From Deinococcus aestuarii (GTDB taxonomy: Bacteria; Deinococcota; Deinococci; Deinococcales; Deinococcaceae): DNA of 64,000 nucleotides. Below are positions 19,909-37,174 of the stretch, in pieces; position 1 is the stretch's first letter; each line of letters begins with the position of its first letter. Location of the stretch: positions 56,255 through 120,254 of the forward strand of contig NZ_JAHKSN010000014.1 in NCBI RefSeq assembly GCF_018863415.1. The letters are read 5' to 3'. The notes under the pieces were generated by a model that ran no database searches, was not told where the DNA came from, and was given only the letters and a program-made list of their open reading frames with translations. Position numbers and translations under genes: made by a program.

Positions 19909-20766
19909 TCACGGCCTGGTCGCTGCCCAGGCCGGGTCATGCCGCCGCAGGAAGTTCTCCACCGCGCCTATGAACGCCCCGAAGTCGTCGAACCGGAGAT
20001 TGTGCCCCGTCCCCGGCAGATGCACCGTCCTTCCCGCCGGGTTGTCCCCAAGAATGGTCCGCGCCTGCTCCCCGGTCACGATGCCGCCCCGCTCCGCGTC
20101 CCCGGTCAGCAGCAGGAAGGGGCAGCGGACGGCCCTCATCTCTTCGCGCCACTCCAGATGAGGCGGCCGGGAGAAGAGCGCGAACATGCCCTCCTCCACA
20201 TCCCGCAGGCTGGCCGCCCAGGCGCGCAGGTCCTCGCCCCGCCACCCCGGGTTGACCTCGCGGGCCAGGCGCAGGGCGTCTTCCGGCGGGGCCGTGCGCA
20301 GGGCGGACACACGCTCCCGAAAGGAGGCCAGGCGCGCCTCACGCCTGGCCCGTTCCTGGGGCGTGGGCTCCGGTCTGGGCTCCACGAAGGGAGGGTCCTC
20401 CAGAATGAGGGCGCGGACCTGCCCCGGGTGGCGGGCGGTAAATACGGCAGCGGTCTCGGCCCCCATCGAGTGCCCGATGAGGGCGGGCGTGTCGAGCCCC
20501 AGGGCCCCCAGAAGCGCTCCCAGGTCGGCCACGCGGTCATCCAGCTCGAAGGGCCCCTCCGCCCGCTGTGACTGGCCGTGCCCGCGGGCGTCGTAGGCCA
20601 CCACGTCGTAGCGTTCGCCCAGCACCCGGGCCGCGCGGGTCCAGCTCGCCGCGTTGGAGGTCAGCCCGTGCAGCAGGACCAGGGGCGGTCTGGGCCCACC
20701 CGTGCGCTGCACATGAAGCCGGTGACCGTTCACTTCGACAAACCCGCCTTGCCAGATCGCCGTCAT
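19909..20766 (-). CDS. Alpha/beta hydrolase
   Basis: A 285-residue serine hydrolase. The oxyanion motif [14 protein letters not shown], the nucleophile Ser100 in LIGHSMGAE, and a C-terminal catalytic His in [12 protein letters not shown] are all present. The ATG at 20766 follows AAAGGAACCACC. It is the last gene of a nine-gene operon with rhamnosidases and a quercetinase-like bicupin. In that setting a role in hydrolysing an ester or carbon-carbon bond of the opened aromatic is reasonable (a depside hydrolase or meta-cleavage-type hydrolase), but the sequence alone does not decide. Confidence 0.85.
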   Translation of the reverse strand: MTAIWQGGFVEVNGHRLHVQRTGGPRPPLVLLHGLTSNAASWTRAARVLGERYDVVAYDARGHGQSQRAEGPFELDDRVADLGALLGALGLDTPALIGHSMGAETAAVFTARHPGQVRALILEDPPFVEPRPEPTPQERARREARLASFRERVSALRTAPPEDALRLAREVNPGWRGEDLRAWAASLRDVEEGMFALFSRPPHLEWREEMRAVRCPFLLLTGDAERGGIVTGEQARTILGDNPAGRTVHLPGTGHNLRFDDFGAFIGAVENFLRRHDPAWAATRP

Positions 20767-20844
20767 GGTGGTTCCTTTCGGTGGGGCCGTGCCGGGTCCC
20801 GTGAGGCGGGGGGCTGCCGTCGTGGGCAGACCCGGGGGCTCATC

Positions 20845-21819
<975 letters not shown>

Positions 21820-21951
21820 GGGGACATCCTTGGGGCAGAGGGGCCGGGGCAGACGCCGGGACGGCCCCGGCGGGAGGCGGGCAGGGGCGGAGGGTCAGGG
21901 AGGGGGAGGAGCCGCGCACGGGGCTGTGGACGCCCTGCCCCCCCATCCTGC

Positions 21952-22971
<1,020 letters not shown>

Positions 22972-23024
22972 GGGAGGCTCCTTGGGGGGCAGACGAGGGG
23001 TGGGATGACGTCGCCGTTGTGGGC

Positions 23025-25882
23025 TCAGGCCGGAACCCGGCCCCGCGCCCCGTTCAGCCGCTCGAAGAGCGCCAGCACGTCCGGGACGAGGGCCTTGTTC
23101 TCGACCGAAAAGCCCAGGATGACGGCCAGCGGGAGCTTGCGCAGCCCGCTCCCCGGTTTCAGGGCCCCGGCCAGCGGCGGGTGCTTCTCCCGGGCCAGCG
23201 CCAGAACGGCGTTCAGGGCCTCCTCGTCGTCCCACAGATCGACGAGCGGCAGGCCGAGCGTGAGGGTGGGAAGGGTCCGCTGGACCGGGCGGTACGGGCG
23301 CTCCCAGCGGTGCTCGCCGGACAGGATTTCCAGCGGCGTGTCCTCCTCGCCCGGCAGGATCACGGTGGCCGACGTATTGGGCGGGACCACGACCTGCACC
23401 TCGATCTGCCCGTCCCGGATGACCCACGCCGCGCTCGCCTCCCCGTAGGGGGTGACGTGCCGCGCCGAGGCGAAGGTGAGGCCCCCTCCTGGAATGGGCT
23501 GAATCTTCAGGCGGCGGTAACCCGGTTCAGCAGGAGCGAGGCCCGCGACGGTGCGGTGCAGCCAGTCCGCCACCGCCCCGAGGGCGTAGTGGTTGAACGA
23601 CGTCATCTCGCCGGGGTTGATCGAGCCGTCGGGCAGCATGGAATCCCAGCGTTCCCAGACCGTCGTCGCGCCCATCGTGACGGGGTAGAGCCAGGAAGGA
23701 CACTCGCGCTGTATCAGCAGGCGGTAGGCCGCGTCCGCCCGGCCCGCCCCCGTCAGCGCGTCGCAGATCAGGGGCGTGCCGACGAAGCCCGTGAGGATGC
23801 GGTACCCGCCGTCCCGGACGAGTTTGGCGAGGCGTTCCCCGGCCTGAACACGCTGCGCCTCGCCCGACAGCAGGTCAAAGGAGAGGGCCAGGGTATAGGC
23901 CGTCACCGCGTCGCTCATCATCCGCCCGTCGGGCGTGACGTACCGCCGCGCGAAGGCCGCGCGCACCTCGGCGGCGAGGGAGGCGTAGTGCTTCGCTCGG
24001 TCCTCGTATCCGAGCACCGCCGCCGCCTGCGCCACGAACTGGGCTGACCGCGCAAAGTACGCCGTGGCGACGATCTCGGCATCCGTCTTGGCCGCGCCGG
24101 GCTGGTCGGGCGGCGCGGTGGGGTCCAGCCAGTCGCCGAACTGGAAGCCCTGGTCCCACACCCGGGCGGGGCCGCAATGACGGTCGAGAAAGTCCACCCA
24201 GGCGCACATGCTGCCGAACTGCCGCGTCAGCACGTCCTTGTCGCCGTACCGCTCGTACAGCACCCAGGGTACGATCACGGCGGCGTCCGTCCACGCGGCG
24301 GCAGGAGCCATCGACCGCTCGCCCTGAACGTTCGGCACGATGAAGGGGGGGACGCCCTCCTCGTTCTGCTCGGCGGCCACATCCCCCAGCCAGGAGGAGA
24401 GGAAGCCGTTGACGTCGTAGAGGAAGGAGGCGGTGGGCGCGAACACCTGAATATCCCCCGTCCACCCCAGCCGCTCGTCGCGCTGCGGGCAGTCGCTCGG
24501 GATGTCGAGGAAGTTCCCCCGCATTCCCCACACCACGTTCTGATGCAGCTTGTTGACGAGGGGATCGGAGCACTCGAACCAGCCGGTGCGCTCCAGGTCG
24601 GAATGGACGACGACCGCCTCCAGATCATCCAGGCCGGGTTCACCCGGCCAGCCCCCGACCTCGGCGTAGCGGAAGCCGTGGAAGGTGAATCTCGGCTCCC
24701 AGGTCTCCGGCGCTCCGCCTTTCAGGGTGTAGCGGTCGGTGGCCTGCGCGGTCCGGAGGGGACGGGTGCCGAGTTCGCCGTGCTCCAGAACCTCGGCGTG
24801 ACGGAGGGTGACGGTCCGGCCCGCCTCGCCCCGCACGGTGAGGCGGACCCAGCCGACGAGGTTCTGCCCGAAGTCCACCAGGGTCTTGCCGGAAGGGGAC
24901 TGGAAGATGGACACGGGCCGGACCGTCTCCATGCGCCGCACGGGCGGACCTTCGGGCGCGACGAGCGTGGTCAGGTCACGCTCGACGATTCGGACCGCCC
25001 GCCACCCCGCGTCGTCGAACCCGGCTTCCGCCCATCCCGGTTGTTCGAGCCGCGCGTCGTAGGACTCGCCGTCGTACAGCTCCGACGCCAGGATCGGCCC
25101 GGGGGACGCCCGCCAATCCCCGTCCGTGACCACGCGCTCGACCGTGCCGTCGACGTACCGGAGTTCCAGTTGCGCGAGCAGGGCGAGGTGCTCGCCGTAG
25201 ACGTTGCGTCGCCCCCCCGAGAAGCCGAGCCGCCCGCGATACCAGCCGTTCCCCAGCATCACGCCGAGGGCGTTGCGGCCCTCTCGCAGCCGCCCCGTCA
25301 GGTCGAAGGTCTGGTAGCGGAGGCGGTGGTCGTAACTCGTCCAGCCGGGCGCGAGCACGTGATCGCCGACCCGCTCGCCGTTGAGTTGCGCCTCGTACAC
25401 GCCGAGCGCGGTGACGTACAGGCGGGCGGAGGTGAGCCCGGAACGCACGTCGAATTCCCGGCGCAGGAGGGGGGCGGGCCCCTCGGAGAACTCGGGAGCC
25501 ACGAAACGGGCCGTCCAGTCCTCCGGCTGCAACAGTCCGGCCTCCACGTCCAGCGTCGCACTCCAGCCCGTCGGCGCATCCTCTGCATTCCAGGCCCGCA
25601 CCCGCACCTCCACCCGCTCGCGGGAGGCCAGGGGGGCGAAGGGCCAGGGGACGAGCACGAAGTCGGACGACGAGATGCGCCCGGTGGTGCGGGTGCCCGA
25701 GGCATCCCGGCACTCGATCTCGTACCCGGACTGCATCCAGCCCGCAGAGGCGGACGCGACCCGCCAGGAGAGAAGGGGGGTGGGCGAGGCCACACCCAGG
25801 GCATCGTCACGCCGTCCCGCCCGCAGGTGGGTGATGGCGGCGGTGCCGGGGCCGGTCTGTTCGGCGGATGAGGCGGCCCGGG

Positions 25883-25886
<4 letters not shown>
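23025..25886 (-). CDS. Alpha-L-rhamnosidase, GH78 (second copy in operon)
   Basis: A 953-residue glycoside hydrolase with the GH78 layout: N-terminal fibronectin/Ig-like domain, the Bac_rhamnosid_N and concanavalin-like beta domains, the (alpha/alpha)6 barrel and a C-terminal beta sandwich. The catalytic acid lies in [13 protein letters not shown] (about residues 466-478), and [10 protein letters not shown] carries the probable base. No signal peptide is visible, so it acts in the cytoplasm on imported oligosaccharides or glycosides. The ATG at 25886 overlaps the stop of the GH3 gene by four bases. It differs clearly from the other GH78 protein at 27644, implying different linkages. Confidence 0.93.
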
Positions 25887-27583
<1,697 letters not shown>

Positions 27584-27643
27584 GGGATGACCTCGGAGAA
27601 GTGGAACACGGAGAGGGGGCATCAGCAGCGTCGTCCGCCCGGG

Positions 27644-30483
<2,840 letters not shown>

Positions 30484-30487
<4 letters not shown>

Positions 30488-31308
30488 CCCTTGACCGCCC
30501 CGCCCAGCACGGCGGAGGTGAACAGGCGGCGGGCGAACACGAAGAGCAGCAGCACCGGCAGCGTCGTGAGGGCCAGGCCCAGCATCAGCGCCCCGTAGTC
30601 GATGGAGGCCGCCGCCGAAAAGGTGTTCATGAACAGGGGCAGCGTGTAGCTCTCCGGGGTGTTCAGCACGATCAGGGGCCAGAAGTACGAGTTCCACTGG
30701 AAGAGGAACACGAACACCGCCAGCGACGCCAGCGTGGGCCGCACGGCGGGCAGCGCGATGTGCCAGAACACCTCCCACTCGTTCGCGCCGTCGATCCGCC
30801 CCGCCTCGGCGAGTTCCTGCGGGAAGCTCAGGAAGCCCTGCCGCATGTAGAAGAGCGCGAACGGCGAGGCGACCGCCGGGAGAATGACCGCCCAGTACGT
30901 TCCCAGCAGGTTCAGCCCGACGAGCACCTTGTACACCGGGATGATCGTCGCCTGCGCGGGCACGAACAGCGTCAGCAGGATCAGCACGAACATCAGGTTG
31001 CCGAAGCGGGACCTGTACGCGGCCATCGCATATCCACCCAGCGCGCTGAGCAGCAATGTCAGGAGGGTCGTCACGACCGACAGCACGACGGAATTGAGGG
31101 CCGCGCGCAGGAAGCCGTTCTCGACCAGGGTGCGGAAGTTGGCCCCCAGCCTCGGCCCCAGGTCGAAGCGGGGCGGGATGGACAGCACCTCGCTCGCGCC
31201 GCGGGTCGCCCCCGCGAACATCCAGTAGAAGGGGAAGAAGGCGGCCAGCGCCCCCAGCAGGACCAGGATGAACAAAATCCACTGTCCAGGGCCGAAGCGG
31301 CGGGTCAT
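30484..31308 (-). CDS. ABC sugar transporter permease (MalG type)
   Basis: A 274-residue inner-membrane permease with six predicted helices and the cytoplasmic EAA loop [19 protein letters not shown] that contacts the ATPase. The ATG at 31308 follows CCGGAGG. It pairs with the permease at 31442 and the binding protein at 32391. No ATPase gene is present in the operon, so a shared MalK/MsiK-type ATPase encoded elsewhere is expected. Confidence 0.92.
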
Positions 31309-31441
31309 GACAACCTCCGGTGGGTCGAAGACGAACCCGAGCAGACTCGCAGAGCTGCGAAGGAGAGAACGCCGGACGGCGGCGATGGAGAGACATCCCG
31401 GCGCTCCATCAGGGGTGTCCTGGAATCAGAGCCGTCCGGCA

Positions 31442-32347
31442 TCAGGCGTTCCTCCGGCCCGCCAGGTACTGAACGGCGGCGATGAGCGCGGCGAGCAGCA
31501 CGATCACCCAGGCGACGGCGCTGCCGTAGCTGTAGTCGAAGTTCTGGAAGGCGACCCGGTACAGGTACACGCCCAGCGTCAGCGTGCCGTTGGCAGGGCC
31601 GCCGCCCGTCAGGACGAACACCTCGTCGAAGAGATTGATCGTGGCGAGCGAGGACATGATGACCGTGAACAGCAGCACGGGCCGGATGGACGGCAGCGTG
31701 ATGCGCGTAAAGGTCTGCCAGGGGTTCGCCCCGTCGAGTTCGGCCGCCTCGTACAGCTCCCTCGGCACGTTCTGGAGCGCGGTGAGGTAGATCAGCACGT
31801 TGAAGCCCAGCGACCGCCAGATCACGAGGAGGCTGATGGCGACCTTCGCCCACCACGGGTTGGAACTCCAGGGCACGCCTTTCAACCCCATGCCCGTCAA
31901 GGCGTAGTTGATGACCCCCAGGTCCTCGTTCAGCAGCGTGCGGAAGAGGATGCCCGCGGTCGCCAGCCCCATCACGGTGGGCAGGAAGTACACGTTCTGG
32001 AAGAGGCCGCGCAGCGGGAAGCGCGGGCTGTTGAGCAAAAAGGCGACGCCCAGCGCGAGAAACAGCATCAGCGGCACCTGCACCACGAAGAAGATGGCGG
32101 TGTTCAGCGCCGCGGTGCGGAACACCTCGTCCCCGAGGAGCCGCCGGTACTGCGCCGCGCCCGCGTACTGGTCCACCCCGTCGAGGTTGCGCTGGAAGGA
32201 CAGCAGCAGCGACCCCGCGATGGGGTACAGCGTGAAGACGAGCAGCGGCACGGCCACCGGGAGCAAGAAGAGCACCGGGGCGAGGTTCGTTCGTCTCCGG
32301 CGGCGCAAGGGGACGGGAGGGGTAGTGGACGTGGCGGTGCGGGTCAT
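31442..32347 (-). CDS. ABC sugar transporter permease (MalF type)
   Basis: A 301-residue permease with an Arg-rich cytoplasmic start (PLRRRRRTN), six helices and the EAA loop EAAELDGANPWQTFTRITLP. The ATG at 32347 follows CAGGAGCCCGCT. It is 43 bases downstream of the binding protein gene and 133 bases upstream of the second permease. Together they should import the glycoside that the following enzymes degrade. Confidence 0.92.
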   Translation of the reverse strand: MTRTATSTTPPVPLRRRRRTNLAPVLFLLPVAVPLLVFTLYPIAGSLLLSFQRNLDGVDQYAGAAQYRRLLGDEVFRTAALNTAIFFVVQVPLMLFLALGVAFLLNSPRFPLRGLFQNVYFLPTVMGLATAGILFRTLLNEDLGVINYALTGMGLKGVPWSSNPWWAKVAISLLVIWRSLGFNVLIYLTALQNVPRELYEAAELDGANPWQTFTRITLPSIRPVLLFTVIMSSLATINLFDEVFVLTGGGPANGTLTLGVYLYRVAFQNFDYSYGSAVAWVIVLLAALIAAVQYLAGRRNA

Positions 32348-32390
32348 AGCGGGCTCCTGGGGCGGGGGCACGCCCCCAAGCGCGGGGAGG

Positions 32391-33665
32391 CTACCTGGCG
32401 ACGCTGCGGCCCGTCTGGTTGGCGAGGTCGCGCTCGGCCTTGCTCAGGGCGGCGGGGATGGCCGTGCCGTTGAGGATGGAGCCGGTCGCCGCGATGACGG
32501 CCTGGCGCGCCGCCTCGGCGTCACTGGTGTAGCGCTGGTAGGGCACGTTCTTCACGCCCAGGATGAAGGGCGACGCCCAGTTGGGGGAGGCGAAGTACGG
32601 GTTGCGGAGGTTAACCTTGTCGCTGCCGGGCAGGTAGGCATTGATCTTGCCGACCTTCTCGCCGCGCAGTTGGGCGCCGCTCGTCGCGTACCACTCGGCG
32701 AAGGCCTGGGCGGCGGCCTGGTTCTTGCTCCCCTTCGTGACGACGATGTAGGTCGTGCCCCGGTCCACGCTCTGGGGCTTCCCGAAGCCGGGCAGGGGCG
32801 CGGTGGCCCACAGGCCCTTTTGCCCGGGCGCGATCAGGGGCAGCACGTCGGCCCAGAAATCCGGGAGGGCGAAGGTCGCCAGCCGGTTGGCGTTCAACGC
32901 GCCGATCATCGTGTCCACGCTCGTCGCGTTGAGGATGAGGCCGCCGTCCCACATCCGCTTGAGGGTGGTGAAGGCCTTTTGCGCCCCGGGCGTGTTGATG
33001 GCGATGTCGCCGTTCGCGTCGAAGTAGTAGCCCCCGGTCGCCTGCTGGAACAGCACGTTGGACAGCTCGTCGTCCCCGAAGGCGTTCCAGTGGATCAGCT
33101 TCACGCCGGGGTTGGCGGCCTGCACCTTCGCCCCGGCGGCGATGAAGTCGTCCCAGGTCCGGATGGACGAGACGTTGACGCCCGCTTTCTTGAACATGTC
33201 GGTGCGGTACCACAGCGCGTTGGCGCCGTTGACGACCGGCAGGCCGTAGACCTTCCCGTTGACGGTGCCCTCCCGCACGTACGCGGCGGGAAAGCCGCCC
33301 TGGTACTTCTTCGCCCAGGGGGTGAGGTCGGTCAGGTAGTTCGGGAAGCGCCGCGCCAGGAATTCCAGGTCCCGCGCGTCCACGTTCATCACGTCCGCCG
33401 GGGTCTGGTTGGCCGAGGCGAGGGTGGTGATCTTGGTGCGCAGGTCGCCCAGCGGCACGGCGAGCACCGTGAGCTTGACGTTAGGGTACACCTTCTGGAA
33501 AGAGGGCACGAGCGGCCTGGCGAGGTCGGGCGCGTTCGTCAGCCACGTGAGGGTGCCGGAGACCGCCGGGTTGCCCTTCGCGGGGTCGGTGCGGGGCGTG
33601 CCCTGGGCGGCGGCGGGTCCGGCGAGCAGGGCGGTCAGGGTAAGGCAGGGCACGAGACGCTTCAT
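32391..33665 (-). CDS. ABC transporter sugar-binding protein
   Basis: A 424-residue extracellular solute-binding protein of family 1. It opens with a Sec signal peptide (MKRLVPCLTLTALLAGPAAAQG), probably cleaved after the Ala run. The binding-protein fold is recognisable by LTWLTNAPD, YGLPVVNGANALWYRTDMF and TWDDFIAAG, the usual order in carbohydrate-binding members. The ATG at 33665 follows CAGGAGGACCC. It is the first gene of the operon, opposite the IclR regulator. The ligand is inferred to be a rhamnose-containing glycoside or oligosaccharide. Confidence 0.92.
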   Translation of the reverse strand: MKRLVPCLTLTALLAGPAAAQGTPRTDPAKGNPAVSGTLTWLTNAPDLARPLVPSFQKVYPNVKLTVLAVPLGDLRTKITTLASANQTPADVMNVDARDLEFLARRFPNYLTDLTPWAKKYQGGFPAAYVREGTVNGKVYGLPVVNGANALWYRTDMFKKAGVNVSSIRTWDDFIAAGAKVQAANPGVKLIHWNAFGDDELSNVLFQQATGGYYFDANGDIAINTPGAQKAFTTLKRMWDGGLILNATSVDTMIGALNANRLATFALPDFWADVLPLIAPGQKGLWATAPLPGFGKPQSVDRGTTYIVVTKGSKNQAAAQAFAEWYATSGAQLRGEKVGKINAYLPGSDKVNLRNPYFASPNWASPFILGVKNVPYQRYTSDAEAARQAVIAATGSILNGTAIPAALSKAERDLANQTGRSVAR

Positions 33666-33784
33666 GGGTCCTCCTGGCACGGGGGCGCCGCAGAGAAACG
33701 GCGGCTTCTCCGGCGCAGGTGCTGTGGGTTGACGTGTTCTGTGTCTCCACTGTGCGCCACCCCCGAGGAGCGATCAATCCCTTT

Positions 33785-33801
33785 GTTTCATATACTGAAA
33801 C
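33785..33801. promoter_or_regulatory. Candidate IclR operator with embedded -10 box
   Basis: GTTTCA-5-TGAAAC is a perfect inverted repeat in the 160-base divergent region between the binding-protein and IclR genes. TATACT (33791-33796), a good -10 hexamer for the IclR gene, lies in its centre. Binding here would therefore repress the regulator and could control the operon. Confidence 0.55.
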
Positions 33802-33825
33802 GGCGGTCAGGGCACGGGGGTCCAC

Positions 33826-34596
33826 ATGCTGGGAACGCTGGAGAAGGCGGGTCAGGTTCTCGACCTGTACTCGGACGAGCGGCCGGAGTGGGGCGTCACG
33901 CAGGTGGCCGCCGCGCTGGGAATTCCCAAGCCCAGCGCGCACCACCTGCTCGTCTCGCTCGCCGGGATCGGTCTGCTGCGCCGGATGCGGGGCGGACGCT
34001 ACCGGCTGGGCTTCAAGGCCCTCGCCCTCGCCCGGCTGCTGCTGCGGACCACGCCCTGGCGGGAGGCGGCCGAGCGGGAGATGCCCGCGCTCGTCGCGGA
34101 ATTCGGCGAGACGGTGACCCTGGCCGCCCTGGACGGCCCGCGGCTGGTCTGTGTGGCGCGGCTGGCGGGCACCCTGCCGGACAGTCTCCGCCTCTCGGAC
34201 TCGGAGGTCGGCGGCGCCGTCGTCCAGCCCCACTGCACGTCGAACGGCAAGGTGCTGATGGCCTTCAGCTCGGGCGAACGTGCACAACGGGTCCTTCAGG
34301 ATCAGGAGCTGACCCGCTTCACCGAGAACACCATCGTGACGCCCGACGAACTGGCGTCCGAACTGGAGCGTGTGCGGTCGCAGGGCTTTGCCTACGATGT
34401 CGGCGAGTTCCGGGAGGGCGTCTGCTCGGTCGGCGCGCCCATCCGCAACCATCTGGGCGAGGTGGTGGCCTCCCTGAGCCTGGGGGCCTCTGTCGGCCGC
34501 TTCTACGGGCGCAAGGCGATCTACCGGACGGCGGTGATCCGCGTCACCGAACGCATCTCCATCCGCATCGGCTACAACCCGACGCCGCTGGGATGA
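33826..34596 (+). CDS. IclR-family transcriptional regulator
   Basis: A 256-residue regulator. The N-terminal winged helix reads [38 protein letters not shown]. The C-terminal effector domain has the family's [11 protein letters not shown] and [14 protein letters not shown] motifs. It is divergent from the glycoside operon, with a palindrome between them, so it most likely senses an intermediate of that pathway, such as an aromatic acid or sugar acid. IclR proteins often control aromatic or sugar-acid catabolism. The start at 33826 has only a weak ribosome site. Confidence 0.9.
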   Translation: MLGTLEKAGQVLDLYSDERPEWGVTQVAAALGIPKPSAHHLLVSLAGIGLLRRMRGGRYRLGFKALALARLLLRTTPWREAAEREMPALVAEFGETVTLAALDGPRLVCVARLAGTLPDSLRLSDSEVGGAVVQPHCTSNGKVLMAFSSGERAQRVLQDQELTRFTENTIVTPDELASELERVRSQGFAYDVGEFREGVCSVGAPIRNHLGEVVASLSLGASVGRFYGRKAIYRTAVIRVTERISIRIGYNPTPLG

Positions 34597-34629
34597 GGGT
34601 GGGGTCAGCTCGTCCTCCTCCTGGCAGGC

Positions 34630-35070
34630 TCACCTGTTCTCCCCGCCCTGCCGGTGCGCGGCCCAGCGTTCGCGCAGCGTCTCGAAGTTCTGCTCCAGCC
34701 TCTGCGCGCGGGTCACGTACTGCCCGGTGCGCCCGGTGGCGATGGAGTCACCCAGCTCGCTCGTCGCCGTCAGGGTGCAGTCGAGGCGGCGGCCCTCCAC
34801 CTTCTCCACGGTGGCGACGATCCGCACCCGCATCCCCGGGAGGGCGGAGGCGCGGTGCTCGACGCTCACGAAGGTCCCGACGCCCTCCTCCCCCTCCTCG
34901 CGAAAGGGCAGCAGGAGGTTGCGGCCCGCCTCCTCGAAGTGCCGGGCGATCCAGTAGGTCGCGTACACGGGATGACCGGGGCCATGCCCGAGTTCCTGAA
35001 AGTGAACCGTCATCTCGTCGGTGACGGTGATGGTCAGTTCGGCGCTGTGTCCGTCCGGGATAGGAAGCAT
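34630..35070 (-). CDS. FlK-like thioesterase (hot-dog fold)
   Basis: A 146-residue protein resembling fluoroacetyl-CoA thioesterase-type hot-dog proteins: an opening beta strand with [16 protein letters not shown], the long helix [15 protein letters not shown], then [18 protein letters not shown] and the strand [14 protein letters not shown]. These hydrolyse short acyl-CoA thioesters. It converges on the IclR gene and starts divergently from the DinB gene. The ATG at 35070 directly follows GGAGG, too close for normal use, so the start is uncertain. Confidence 0.72.
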   Translation of the reverse strand: MLPIPDGHSAELTITVTDEMTVHFQELGHGPGHPVYATYWIARHFEEAGRNLLLPFREEGEEGVGTFVSVEHRASALPGMRVRIVATVEKVEGRRLDCTLTATSELGDSIATGRTGQYVTRAQRLEQNFETLRERWAAHRQGGENR

Positions 35071-35306
35071 CCTCCATACTCCATCACACGGCGGAGGCCG
35101 AGCGCCACGCGGCGGGCGGCGGGGCGGTCGTGCGACTCCATCGACGTGAAGGGCGGGGAGGGCGCGTTCCACCCCGTCACCCGGACGATGGGCGCGTGCA
35201 GGGACGGGAGGACGGCCCGGCGCAGGCGCTGATGCTGCCAGGGTCCGCGTGCAGCCGGAACGCACCTTCGGGGCGGTGCGGGGACCCAGCCCGTGGCTCC
35301 CCGCCC

Positions 35307-35312
35307 TAGACT
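35307..35312 (+). promoter_or_regulatory. Probable leaderless -10 box of the DinB gene
   Basis: TAGACT ends six bases before the ATG at 35319. Confidence 0.45.
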
Positions 35313-35318
35313 GCGCGC

Positions 35319-35867
35319 ATGACCCAATCCAGCCTTCAGGATGAACTCGTCGCCCTGCGCGCCGCCCTTCCCACGCCCGGGGCGGTGGCCGCCGAGCTGG
35401 ACCGCGAACTGACGGCCTTTGCGGACATGATGCGCGCCGCCGAGCCCCGCTGGCACACCCCCATGCCCGGGCGCACCTGGACGCCCGCCCAGGAGGCCGA
35501 GCACACCGTCCTCGTCAACGAGGGCACCGCCCGCGTGGTGCGGCTGCTCGGGTCGGACCGGCCCCTGCGCGAGACGCCCCGGCAGGAGGGCCGCACGGAG
35601 AACGGGCGCCGCCTCGCTCCCCAGGGAACCGAGCCCGGACCGGGAGAAGACCTCGCCCCCCTGCTCGCCCGCAACGAGGCCACCCGGCCCCTGCTCGCCG
35701 GGGTGCGCGCCGCGCCGGACCCAGAGCGGACGTTTCCCCATCCCTTCCTGGGGATGCTGGACGCGCTCGACTGGCTGCGGATGGCCGCCGCGCAGACCCG
35801 CCACCACCGCGCGACGATGCGAGCGGGCCTGGACCGGCTCGGCGCCCGGGACCGCGCGGCAGAGTGA
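35319..35867 (+). CDS. DinB-like four-helix protein
   Basis: A 182-residue protein with the DinB/YfiT four-helix layout. An N-terminal helix bears an acidic [10 protein letters not shown] turn, followed by [16 protein letters not shown] with the first metal His and a late [13 protein letters not shown] helix with two more. The family is expanded in Deinococcus and Bacillus and includes thiol-dependent enzymes; the activity here is unknown. The start at 35319 is six bases after TAGACT, so the transcript is probably leaderless. Confidence 0.78.
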   Translation: MTQSSLQDELVALRAALPTPGAVAAELDRELTAFADMMRAAEPRWHTPMPGRTWTPAQEAEHTVLVNEGTARVVRLLGSDRPLRETPRQEGRTENGRRLAPQGTEPGPGEDLAPLLARNEATRPLLAGVRAAPDPERTFPHPFLGMLDALDWLRMAAAQTRHHRATMRAGLDRLGARDRAAE

Positions 35868-35968
35868 GCGCTGGGGCGAGGACGGCTTTCGGGGCAGGGA
35901 CCAGAGGACAGGTGATGCCCCAAGGGGTGCGGCCGGGTCATGCGGCGGGCCGAGAGCCCCTTACCGTC

Positions 35969-35974
35969 TATCCT
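35969..35974 (+). promoter_or_regulatory. Probable leaderless -10 box of the truncated permease
   Basis: TATCCT ends seven bases before the GTG at 35982. The promoter of a broken gene is apparently preserved. Confidence 0.4.
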
Positions 35975-35981
35975 GCCCGGC

Positions 35982-36152
35982 GTGAGGCAGCTCGGCCCGC
36001 TCCTGAGGCTGTCCCTGCGGGGGCTGCTCGTCCGGCGCACGCGCTCGCTGCTCACGGCGCTGAGTGTGGGGGTCGCCACGGCGGGCCTGACGGTCTTCCT
36101 CTCCCTCGGCGCGGGGTTGCGGCAGGCGGTGGGGGCAGCCTCGTGCTCCTGA
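35982..36152 (+). pseudogene. Truncated FtsX-type permease (N-terminal fragment)
   Basis: The first 50 codons encode an FtsX/MacB permease N-terminus: a basic start, then TRSLLTALSVGVATAGLTVFLSL as the first helix and GAGLRQAVG. They align with the start of the intact permease at 4680 (its [20 protein letters not shown]). The similarity stops at about 36128 and the frame ends at 36152. From there a different frame carries an acyl-CoA ligase C-terminus. A deletion joining two genes is the simplest reading. Confidence 0.7.
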
Positions 36153-37174
36153 GTTCGGGCAGCACCGGACCCCCCAAGGCCGTGCGGCGCGAGGTGAGCC
36201 CCGCTCCGCTGTTGCCCACCCTCACCGCCCTGCTGAACGGACCGGAGTTGCGCGCCCGCGCCCCGACCCTGCTGACGATCCCGCTCTTCCACGGCCACGG
36301 GCTGATGACGCTGGGGCTTTGCCTGGCGATGGGGGCGCCGCTGCACCTCTTCGCGCGGGGCACCCCGGAGCTGTACTGGCAAGCCCTGACGGAGAGGGAC
36401 ATCGAGGTGCTCGTCCTCGTGCCCACCGTGCTCTACCGCCTGCTGGAGACCCCTTCCCCGGGCCGGGCGGGGCGGCTGCGGACCATCGTGTGCGGGTCGG
36501 CCCCGCTGGGTGCCGGCCTCGCCACGCGGGCCCTCTCGCGCTTCGGGCCGTTGCTCTCCAATCTCTACGGCGGGAGCGAGTTCGGGCTGGTGTCCCTGGC
36601 GACGCCCGGGCACCTCCTCGCCGCGCCGGACAGCGTGGGGAGCGTCCTGCCCGGCGTGCGGGTCTCGGTCCGCCGCGCGGACGGCACGCCCGCCCCGTTC
36701 GGCGAGGTGGTCGTGCGGGGCAGCATGGCGACGGGCAGGCCGGGCTCCGGACAGGGAACGGGCGACCTGGGCCGCCTGACCCCCTCGGGGCGGCTGACGC
36801 TCGCCGGGCGGCTCGACGACCTGCTGATCATCGGGGGCGAGAACGTCTCGCCGGAGGCGGTCGAGGCCCGCATCGCGGAGCTGGGCTATGTGCGGGAGTG
36901 CGCCGTGGTCGGCGTCCCGAGCGAGGAGTACGGGCAGGCCCTCGCCGTCCTGATCGTCTTGCACGGCGGGCAGGGCGGCGTGACGCGGGAACGGGTCGAA
37001 CTCGACCTCCGGTCCCGCCTGCCCCGGATGTTGCGGCCCGCGAGGGTCACCTTCGTGGAAGAATTGCCCAGGAATGCCCTGGGAAAACTGGTCCGCAGAC
37101 GGCTCACGGTGGACGGCGACGTGGAGGAGGGTGGGCGTGCCGCTGGCGCTGGCCCTGCTGCCGGGGACGGCTGA
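36128..37174 (+). pseudogene. Acyl-CoA synthetase / AMP-ligase lacking its N-terminus
   Basis: The frame carries an AMP-binding enzyme from the P-loop motif onward: LLSSGSTGPPKAVRRE, then LYGGSEFGLVSLA, GRLDDLLIIGGENVSPEAVE and the C-terminal catalytic Lys in PRNALGKLVRR. The usual 100-150 residues before the P-loop are absent, replaced by the permease fragment in another frame. No good start codon precedes the motif, so it is probably not translated as an active enzyme. It ends over the start of the next small gene. Confidence 0.75.
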
